The position numbers were made by a program, and so were the translations under genes. 17,114 nt of DNA from Ruminococcaceae bacterium UBA6842 (GTDB lineage Bacteria > Bacillota > Clostridia > Oscillospirales > Acutalibacteraceae), in the NCBI GenBank assembly GCA_002451855.1, contig DKDS01000024.1, positions 1-17,114 of the forward strand. Direction: 5' to 3'. Under the pieces are notes generated by a model. The model saw nothing but the letters and a program-made list of their open reading frames with translations, ran no database searches and was not told the origin of the DNA. This document shows, in pieces, positions 1 through 5,728 of this stretch (positions are counted from its first letter, which is position 1; each line of letters starts with the position of its first letter).

Positions 1-13
1 TTTTAATAGTTAG

Positions 14-21
14 TCACCTCC
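14..21 (-). promoter_or_regulatory. Strong Shine-Dalgarno sequence downstream of the beta-galactosidase gene
   Basis: Read on the minus strand this is GGAGGTGA, a near-perfect Shine-Dalgarno sequence, starting 8 bases after the lacZ stop codon. No ATG, GTG or TTG follows before the window ends 13 bases later, so the start codon it would serve must lie just outside. This suggests a further gene in the same operon. The spacing to any outside start would be long, so the site could also be a chance match. Confidence 0.4.
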
Positions 22-29
22 AAACAAAG

Positions 30-2861
30 TTAAAGTGACATTTTAAATTTAAAGGAAATGTCCTTTTCGGAAAGTCTGTATTTTTCGGGTAATTGCGGAC
101 CGCAGGAATTTGAGCCTATACCCGATACTTTGTAATCGACTCTTACATATGTGCCGTCGGGAGTCGGTAATTCGTCGGTATGCTCGGCTTTTGTTAATTG
201 CTCTATACTGTGGTGCAGCACGGATATTTCCATGGTGTTTTCCGCAGAGAATTTAAGTGAATTTTCAATCTCAAGCTCGCGGCAGCCACAGTGATTTCCG
301 TGTTCCTGCGGACGGATATAGTTTACATACTCGCGGTCTGCGTCGCTTTCGTGCCACGCCGTAATACCGTGGTGGGTCATATCGCAGTAGCTGTCCATAG
401 GACCGTTTCCGAAATACCTGAATTTCGAAGTGTCATACGGTAACTTAAACTCAAATCCGAGCCTCGGCAGCCATACAACATTTTCCCGTATTTTACCGTT
501 AAGATCCACCGAAACTCCGCCGTCGGCAAAAAATTCATAGCAAAGCGTGTAATTAAAGAACGGTTTTCTTGAAACACCGGCGGCAGACATTGTAAATTCC
601 GCACGGTTGTCGGTTATATTATAGGAATATACCTTGTTAAACGCACAGTCGAAATTTTCGCCCTGCCAGATATTCGTCCTGTCCCACAACGGAGCTGTGT
701 TGCGGTCATTGTCCGTAATCGCACGGAAATACGAAAGCTTCATAGGCGCTTCAAGCAATTCTTTGCCGTTTTTAAATATGCTTATAAAGGTTCCTGTTTG
801 CTTTGAAAGCACATATTTAAAGCCTTCGCCTTCGGCTGTAATGTCGAATTCACTTTCCGTAACGGAAATCGGTGCGAAGCTGTTCTCGCCGTTTACAATT
901 TTAACTGGCAGCTTTTCTTCAAGAGTGCCGAGTTGATTACCGTTAGAATCAATCATTTCCACCGTTATAAAGCAACCCAATTTACAGCTCTCGGGTAATT
1001 TGACCTGCGGTGTGATTTGAAATGATTTTTTAGGCGCTATATCTGATTTAAATACATCATTAAACACAATATCATCATCTGATTTTATACGATACTTAAA
1101 AGTGTAGTCTTCAAATGTTTTAAAATCAAAGAAATTAGTAATCGTAAGCATTCCGTTATCCCACTTGATGCGGAACGGAGCGTAAGCGGCTTTAACCTCA
1201 TACGAGCCTGATTTAAGGCTTCTGTCCGCAAAAACCATACCGTCACAGCAGAAATTGCCGTCATGCGTCAGTTCGCCCTCAAAATCGCCGCCGTATTTAG
1301 CTACGCCGTCAACCATAACCGTGTGGTCAGCCCACTCCCAGATACAGCCGCCTATAAGCTTCTTGTTTTCGTAAATTGCGTTCCAGTAGTCCCACATACC
1401 GCCCGGTCCGTTACCCATGGCGTGGGCGTACTCGCACATAAATACGGGTTGCTTGATATTATCGTCCTTTGCCCATTTTTCAATAGTATCAACACCGGGA
1501 TACATCATTGAAAATACATCGGTCTTTTCCTGACTGCCGGCTCTCGACGCATCCTCGCAGTGTGCAAGGCGTACCTTGTCGCGCGTTTTTAGCCAGTCTA
1601 TCTGCGCCGCCTGATTGGAATAATACGCGCTTTCGTTACCTGTTGACCACATTATTACCGAGGTATGTATTTTATCCCTTTCATAGGTGCGCTCTATGCG
1701 GTCTAAAAATTCCTTTTTCCACATTTCCTCGGCGCACGGCCAATCACCGTTTTGAGGGTCAAAGCCGTAACTTGCGTTGGAGAAGCGGCGTATAAAGCCG
1801 TGGGTCTCAATGTCGCACTCAAGTATAACATAAAAGCCCATTTCATCGCAGTAATCAAGGAATTTGGGGGAGGGCGGATAGTGCGAGGTTCTGACTGTAT
1901 TGATATTAAGCTCCTTCATAAGCTTAAGGTCGCGCACATAGTCCTCCTCGCTCATAGTCCAACCTTTATAAGGGTCTGTATCGTGGTGGTTTACGCCCTT
2001 AAGCTTTACGGGCGTACCGTTTATAAGCAGCTCGTAATCCGAGGATATCTTGATTGTGCGGAAGCCAATCTTCCTTGTTATAATTTCGCCTGCGGCATAA
2101 AGCTTTACCGTATAAAGCTTAGGCGTTTCGGCTGTCCATAAAAGCGGCTCGCTTACCGTAAATTCCGCCTTACAGCCTACCGAATCGCGCCTTTCAAGCA
2201 GAGTGTCGCCGTCGTAAAGTTCGGCGGAAAATTCAGCGTCAGCCAGACAGAGTACGGTGTTACCCTCCGTTTTGATATCTATATCGAAAATATGACCGTG
2301 CGGACGGGAAAGCACATAAACATCCCTGAAAATTCCGTTAAAACGGAATGCGTCCTGATCCTCAAGATAACTGCCGCAGCACCATTTTCTTACATATACT
2401 CGGGCGGTATTTGTACCCGAGCTTACAAATTCGGTTATATTAAATTCCGCCATTAAACGGCTGCCCTGCGTTCTGCCGACATATTTGCCGTTTATATAAA
2501 GCTCCGCTTCCGATGATACGCCCTCGAATACAAAATAGGTTTCAAGGCTACCGTCCTCTATCTGAAAGCTGCGCTCGTAAACGCCTACGGGGTTTATATC
2601 CGGCACATAGGGCGGATCGCAGGGGAACGGATAGTTTATATTAGTGTAATTCGGGTTTTCGTATCCCTTTAACTGCCAGCAGGAGGGAACCTCGATGGTT
2701 TCCCATTCCTCTATATTTCCTGTGCGGTCGCCGTTTTCAAAAAACGCAAAGCGCCATTCGCCGTTAAGCATTATTTGCTTACAGCCGCTGTCCGGTATAT
2801 ACCAGCTTCTGCATTTAAGTCTGTTTTCGCTTGTTTTCTGTGGATTTTCGTAGGGACGCAT
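30..2861 (-). CDS. lacZ: Beta-galactosidase, glycoside hydrolase family 2
   Basis: Hydrolyses terminal beta-galactosides such as lactose, by a retaining mechanism, probably in the cytoplasm since no signal peptide is visible. The 943 residues follow the LacZ plan: an N-terminal jelly-roll sugar-binding domain (about 50-185), immunoglobulin-like domain, TIM-barrel (about 285-560) and a C-terminal Bgal_small_N-type domain (about 685-930). The acid/base glutamate is E410 in IMWSTGNES and the nucleophile is E477 in MCEYAHAMGNGPGG; the IWEWAD motif follows at 507-512. It is somewhat shorter than the 1024-residue E. coli enzyme. The ATG is preceded by AGAGGTG at good spacing. It lies 24 bp after the S26-like peptidase gene, with no terminator between, so it is probably read through from the promoter at 4359-4387. 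Natural substrate could be another beta-galactoside than lactose. Confidence 0.95.
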   Translation of the reverse strand: MRPYENPQKTSENRLKCRSWYIPDSGCKQIMLNGEWRFAFFENGDRTGNIEEWETIEVPSCWQLKGYENPNYTNINYPFPCDPPYVPDINPVGVYERSFQIEDGSLETYFVFEGVSSEAELYINGKYVGRTQGSRLMAEFNITEFVSSGTNTARVYVRKWCCGSYLEDQDAFRFNGIFRDVYVLSRPHGHIFDIDIKTEGNTVLCLADAEFSAELYDGDTLLERRDSVGCKAEFTVSEPLLWTAETPKLYTVKLYAAGEIITRKIGFRTIKISSDYELLINGTPVKLKGVNHHDTDPYKGWTMSEEDYVRDLKLMKELNINTVRTSHYPPSPKFLDYCDEMGFYVILECDIETHGFIRRFSNASYGFDPQNGDWPCAEEMWKKEFLDRIERTYERDKIHTSVIMWSTGNESAYYSNQAAQIDWLKTRDKVRLAHCEDASRAGSQEKTDVFSMMYPGVDTIEKWAKDDNIKQPVFMCEYAHAMGNGPGGMWDYWNAIYENKKLIGGCIWEWADHTVMVDGVAKYGGDFEGELTHDGNFCCDGMVFADRSLKSGSYEVKAAYAPFRIKWDNGMLTITNFFDFKTFEDYTFKYRIKSDDDIVFNDVFKSDIAPKKSFQITPQVKLPESCKLGCFITVEMIDSNGNQLGTLEEKLPVKIVNGENSFAPISVTESEFDITAEGEGFKYVLSKQTGTFISIFKNGKELLEAPMKLSYFRAITDNDRNTAPLWDRTNIWQGENFDCAFNKVYSYNITDNRAEFTMSAAGVSRKPFFNYTLCYEFFADGGVSVDLNGKIRENVVWLPRLGFEFKLPYDTSKFRYFGNGPMDSYCDMTHHGITAWHESDADREYVNYIRPQEHGNHCGCRELEIENSLKFSAENTMEISVLHHSIEQLTKAEHTDELPTPDGTYVRVDYKVSGIGSNSCGPQLPEKYRLSEKDISFKFKMSL

Positions 2862-2885
2862 ACTACACCTCTTCGGATACTGAAA

Positions 2886-3344
2886 TTATTTTATAATAAG
2901 CCTTTTGATTTTTCCCAAAAACGGACGGAGAATTACACGCCAAAGGTATCTTACAGGATAACTTACTCTGTTAAGGAACACATATACCTTGTAGCCTGCG
3001 CTTTTTTGGCAGTCGATGTATTTACCGTTTCGGTAAAACGCTTTAAGTACGCCGACTATATTTTCATCCTTTATGTCATATTCGTTTTTGAAAAGATTGT
3101 CGCCCCTGATAACATATCCGTCGTCCGTTACTTTAAGTATTCGGTGAAGAATATATTTATCGCTGCCTTTTCTGTGGTAAAGGGGCACATCATTTTTTTT
3201 AAGCCTGCCGTTTGGGCGCTTAATGACAACGATATCCTTATGCTGCCTTAGCATCGGGCGCATACTTATCCCCGCCGTAAGCACGGATATTTCTTCTTTT
3301 TCACAAAGCGCCTGTGCGGCGGTTTTTAAGCTGTTTTGCGGCAT
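2886..3344 (-). CDS. S24/S26-family serine peptidase of Ser-His type
   Basis: A 152-residue protein of the LexA/signal-peptidase fold. It shows the nucleophile motif GISMRPM with S27, the second motif LHRI with H67, and the GDN motif at 81-83. A histidine rather than lysine in the second motif places it with the SipW/archaeal-ER branch, not with the Ser-Lys leader peptidases. It lacks the usual N-terminal membrane anchor; the last 35 residues are basic and hydrophobic and may lie on the membrane. Its ATG shares one base with the TGA of the PqqD-like gene (TGATG), so the two are translationally coupled. In known families such peptidases occur with PqqD-like and HPr-kinase-like genes, where they are suspected to cut a modified peptide. 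The substrate here is unknown. Confidence 0.75.
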   Translation of the reverse strand: MPQNSLKTAAQALCEKEEISVLTAGISMRPMLRQHKDIVVIKRPNGRLKKNDVPLYHRKGSDKYILHRILKVTDDGYVIRGDNLFKNEYDIKDENIVGVLKAFYRNGKYIDCQKSAGYKVYVFLNRVSYPVRYLWRVILRPFLGKIKRLIIK

Positions 3345-3610
3345 CAGTCTATAACGCCCGACTGCTTCAGCTGTCCTAAAAAGTCCGAAACCGTGCGTTC
3401 GGCTTCTTCCTTTGTGACGCCGCTGTATTCGTTAAGGAGGGCGCTTGTTATATCTTCCTCTGTAACATCGTTTTTAAGCATATTAAAAATGAAGGCGCCT
3501 GTGTCATTCATTTTTATAAAGCCGTTGAAATGGGCTAAATCGTCTCCGACCGCCACGGCTACCTTTTTGTCGGCAACATCATTCATAACAAATTTGTATT
3601 TAAGCTTCAT
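3344..3610 (-). CDS. PqqD-like peptide-binding protein (RRE fold)
   Basis: An 88-residue protein with the PqqD pattern: a beta-rich N-terminus, a central MNDTGAFIFNML segment (about 34-45), an acidic helix EEDITSALLNEYS and a C-terminal helix with FLGQLKQSGVI. PqqD-type domains are RiPP recognition elements that hold the leader of a precursor peptide and hand it to a modifying enzyme. The start is ATG with AAAGGA upstream, one base after the stop of the kinase-like gene; its stop overlaps the start of the peptidase gene. The tight coupling argues that the three proteins act together. No precursor peptide, radical SAM enzyme, asparagine-synthetase-like cyclase or transporter is visible, so its partner cannot be named. 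Confidence 0.8.
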   Translation of the reverse strand: MKLKYKFVMNDVADKKVAVAVGDDLAHFNGFIKMNDTGAFIFNMLKNDVTEEDITSALLNEYSGVTKEEAERTVSDFLGQLKQSGVID

Positions 3611-3611
3611 T

Positions 3612-4331
3612 TTAGTTTTTCCTTTCGTTACCTAAAATTGCGTTATATGCGGTTTTTGCCGCGGATATATCCATATTACAGCATATTTTCCAAAATCTTA
3701 CCGATGACAGTAATCGGTTAATAAGACCCAGAGTATTTGCCGCCGCCGCAGGATTGTGCGGCATATAGACCTGATCGAAAATGCGGTCTACAATATCGTC
3801 TGCCGACATTTCGGTACAGGAATTTTCGTCTGCCCTTTCTATAAAGCACAGGTGGCGAAGACGGGTTCGCTCCGCCGAACCGAGACCCTCCTTACCGTTC
3901 CACGGCGTTCCGTAGGCGTAGGGGGTGTCGGGCTCACCGTCAAAAAAGCGGATAATGGGCTTATCGCCGTTTATTATTTGAAGTCTGTCGCCGAGGAGCC
4001 TTTTCCATAAAAGAAGATGTGTTGTTTTCCCCGTGCCGCTGTGCGCCGCAAAGGCAATGCCCGTACCGCCGACATCAAAAACAGCCGAGTGAAGAACAAA
4101 GGAATTCCTAAGCGGAAGCCATTCCGCAATCTGCCTTAATATGGCGGAGCTTTCAGGATAAAAGTCATCCTGATTTTTCCATATCCGTTCGGGTGCGATG
4201 TTCTGTTCATTTGTCACAACGCAAAGCTCCGGTTCTCCGCCGTCTGTTTTCCATCTTTCAAAAAATGAACCGAACCGTGCGTCACGGAAATTTATATCGA
4301 TTATGCGGTCTGCCAAGGAAACCTTCACCAC
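3612..4331 (-). CDS. HPr kinase-like P-loop protein
   Basis: About 239 residues resembling the C-terminal kinase domain of HPr kinase/phosphorylase (HprK), as in proteins linked to lasso-peptide and other PqqD-containing clusters. Visible motifs are Walker A AHSGTGKTTH (96-105), NGDKP (121-125) with a likely metal-binding aspartate, and YGTPWNGKEG (from 140). It lacks the HprK N-terminal domain, so it is not a normal carbon-catabolite HprK. In paeninodin biosynthesis a related kinase phosphorylates the precursor peptide; that role here is inference. A GTG at 4355 would extend the frame, but it lies upstream of the predicted transcript start near 4352 and has no ribosome binding site. GAGG lies 6 bases before GTG at 4331 (a second GTG follows at 4328), so I choose 4331. 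Confidence 0.75.
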   Translation of the reverse strand: MVKVSLADRIIDINFRDARFGSFFERWKTDGGEPELCVVTNEQNIAPERIWKNQDDFYPESSAILRQIAEWLPLRNSFVLHSAVFDVGGTGIAFAAHSGTGKTTHLLLWKRLLGDRLQIINGDKPIIRFFDGEPDTPYAYGTPWNGKEGLGSAERTRLRHLCFIERADENSCTEMSADDIVDRIFDQVYMPHNPAAAANTLGLINRLLSSVRFWKICCNMDISAAKTAYNAILGNERKN

Positions 4332-4358
4332 ATCACACCTCTTTTCTATATTCACTTA

Positions 4359-4387
4359 ATTATAACATTACAGCCTCAATCTTTCAA
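4359..4387 (-). promoter_or_regulatory. Sigma-A promoter of the kinase/PqqD/peptidase/lacZ unit
   Basis: On the minus strand: TTGAAA (4387-4382), a 17-bp spacer, then a perfect TATAAT (4364-4359). Transcription would begin near 4352. The promoter decides the start of the kinase-like gene, because a GTG at 4355 would fall outside the transcript. Confidence 0.75.
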
Positions 4388-4402
4388 GTAAAATAATTTT
4401 AC
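4388..4402. promoter_or_regulatory. 15-bp palindrome of 7-1-7 form next to the -35 box
   Basis: GTAAAAT-A-ATTTTAC is a perfect inverted repeat with 7-base arms and a one-base centre. It directly abuts the -35 box of the minus-strand promoter. The 7-1-7 form is that of Fur-family operators (for example PerR, TTATAAT-N-ATTATAA, with 5 of 7 bases per arm shared). In AT-rich intergenic DNA such a palindrome could arise by chance. Confidence 0.4.
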
Positions 4403-4468
4403 AAAAAAGTATCAAAGTCCCGTTTATCGGACAGTGGATGGTCTAAAATAAAATACAGTAAAAAGCGC

Positions 4469-4497
4469 TTGACAAAATTCGACCTTTTTGCTATAAT
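4469..4497 (+). promoter_or_regulatory. Consensus sigma-A promoter of the small membrane protein gene
   Basis: TTGACA at 4469-4474, exactly 17 bases, then TATAAT at 4492-4497. Both boxes are perfect matches. Transcription would begin near 4504. Such a strong promoter next to a repressor site fits a gene that is silent until derepressed. Confidence 0.9.
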
Positions 4498-4504
4498 AAG
4501 TTTG

Positions 4505-4518
4505 CGAACATTTGTTCG
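4505..4518 (+). promoter_or_regulatory. LexA (SOS) box
   Basis: CGAACATTTGTTCG: 6-base arms CGAACA and TGTTCG around a TT centre. It matches the Gram-positive LexA consensus CGAACRNRYGTTYG in all but one position. It covers about +2 to +15 of the predicted transcript, directly after the -10 box, where bound LexA would block RNA polymerase. The assignment rests on the match and the position; LexA itself is not in the window. Confidence 0.8.
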
Positions 4519-4531
4519 GGAGGTTTTAAGT

Positions 4532-4717
4532 ATGACATTTTCTATGGCTTTAAGAACTGTATTTGAGATTTTACTCTTTGTTTTGGTTGTGTGGGGATTT
4601 TTCCACGAGGACAGGCTTACCGCATTTGAAAGGCGTGTTATTTGCGCTGTTAAAAGAAGAAGACTTCGTGTTGTAAGAACGGATGCTCCGTGCACTAAGG
4701 CGGAGTATACACGCTGA
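4532..4717 (+). CDS. Small single-pass membrane protein, predicted SOS-induced
   Basis: A 61-residue protein with one hydrophobic segment (about residues 9-24, TVFEILLFVLVVWGFF) followed by an acidic-aromatic stretch and a very basic region (KRRRLRVVR). The ATG at 4532 has GGGAGG 8 bases upstream; an in-frame TTG at 4469 would extend the frame but is itself the -35 box and lies before the transcript start. I do not recognise the family with certainty. A solitary small membrane protein under a LexA box recalls SOS-induced division inhibitors (YneA, SidA, DidA, ChiZ), though it has no LysM domain and no visible similarity to them. The gene stands alone between its promoter and a terminator. A role in division arrest is inference. 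Confidence 0.85.
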   Translation: MTFSMALRTVFEILLFVLVVWGFFHEDRLTAFERRVICAVKRRRLRVVRTDAPCTKAEYTR

Positions 4718-4789
4718 CGCCTGTATTTTAACAGCGGCGGCAATAAATTAAGAAAATTCCGACTGACTGTAATCGGTGTAAAGCATTAA

Positions 4790-4821
4790 GGGCATACTGC
4801 GTTAGCAGTATGCCCATTTTT
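4790..4821 (+). terminator. Rho-independent terminator of the small membrane protein gene
   Basis: A perfect 11-bp stem, GGGCATACTGC (4790-4800) and GCAGTATGCCC (4805-4815), with a GTTA loop and a U-rich tail on the plus strand. It sits between two convergent genes, 4 bases from the stop of the metallo-beta-lactamase-fold gene, and may also stop minus-strand transcripts, although the tail on that side is weak. Confidence 0.85.
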
Positions 4822-5728
4822 ATTTTTCGGTTTCCGCTCTTAATTTTCCGTCCTCAACATAAAAGGTTATATCACCGTCCTCGTCGGTTCGGTATACCTT
4901 TGCGCCGACCCTGCCGAGTGAGGACACAACCTTATCTGAGGGATGAGAGTAAACATTGTTCTTCCCGACCGAGATTGCGGCGTATTCGGGTGTTGCCTTT
5001 TTAAGAAATTCAAGTGAATTTGAGGTATTGCTGCCGTGATGTCCGACCTTTAAAACATCGCAGTCAAGATTAATGCCGTCCTTTATCATAGCGCTTTCGG
5101 CAGGCTCGCCTGCGTCGCCCGTCAGAAGAAACTTAACTCCGCCGATTTCCGCCATAACCGTAACCGAGCGGTCGTTCATATCGGAAAGACTGCTGTAATA
5201 AGCTATCAGGGTAATTTCAAATTCGCCTATTTTAAAGTTCATTCCGGGTTCCGCGGTATAAACCTTTCCGTTTTTATTTGCAACAAGTGATTTTACACGG
5301 CTGACGGAAGCGTCCGAGTCGGCGGTCGGATCCGATTTCGGGACAATAAGGTTGCTTATGCCGTAAAGCTGTGAGATTTTCTCAAGACCGCCCGCATGGT
5401 CTTCGTGAAGATGTGAAATAACAACCGTGTCGATATTCTTGATATGCGCCGAGCTTAGGTCTTCGGCAATCGCGCCGGCAGAGGAGGCAAGACCCGTATC
5501 CACAACGGCGCAGCAGCCGTTTGAATAAATAAGGATACTGTCCGCCTGACCGACATCCATAATCTTTACGAAATCCTGACTTTCATCAAAGCCTTGTCCG
5601 TTACGGTTTAACGCATCTAACAGATCTGTCCCGAAAACAAGCTTTGCGAAACAGAAAACAAATACCGAAGCCGCGATAAGAGCCTCTGCCGTTAAAACCA
5701 GAGTGCGTTTGGTAATTTTATGCTTCAT
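4820..5728 (-). CDS. Membrane-anchored ComEC-type metallo-beta-lactamase-fold protein
   Basis: A 302-residue protein with a basic N-terminus, one membrane segment (about 10-33) and an extracellular metallo-beta-lactamase domain. Metal-binding motifs are visible: HLHEDH (106-111), D205 in LLTGDAG and H230 in KVGHHGS, plus the DVGQAD signature at 58-63. This is the pattern of the C-terminal domain of the DNA-uptake protein ComEC, here as a stand-alone protein without the ComEC channel. Related domains have nuclease or phosphodiesterase activity; the substrate is unknown. I chose ATG at 5728, which overlaps the last codons of ftsK; a GTG at 5749 in the same frame is possible but its ribosome binding site is too close. 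It is the last gene of the tepA-ftsK unit. Confidence 0.85.
   Translation of the reverse strand: MKHKITKRTLVLTAEALIAASVFVFCFAKLVFGTDLLDALNRNGQGFDESQDFVKIMDVGQADSILIYSNGCCAVVDTGLASSAGAIAEDLSSAHIKNIDTVVISHLHEDHAGGLEKISQLYGISNLIVPKSDPTADSDASVSRVKSLVANKNGKVYTAEPGMNFKIGEFEITLIAYYSSLSDMNDRSVTVMAEIGGVKFLLTGDAGEPAESAMIKDGINLDCDVLKVGHHGSNTSNSLEFLKKATPEYAAISVGKNNVYSHPSDKVVSSLGRVGAKVYRTDEDGDITFYVEDGKLRAETEK

Noticed and set aside
4332..4355. GTG at 4355 as the start of the HPr-kinase-like gene
   Set aside because: It lies upstream of the predicted transcript start and lacks a ribosome binding site; the GAGG serves GTG at 4331 or 4328.
3612..4355. Calling the kinase-like protein true HPr kinase (hprK)
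   Set aside because: It lacks the N-terminal HprK domain, and its PqqD and S26 neighbours point to a different role.
2886..4355. A lasso peptide cluster
   Set aside because: No precursor peptide, asparagine-synthetase-like cyclase or transglutaminase-like protease is visible, only accessory-type genes.
4469..4531. TTG start 21 codons upstream in the small membrane protein frame
   Set aside because: The TTG is part of the -35 box and lies upstream of the predicted transcript start.
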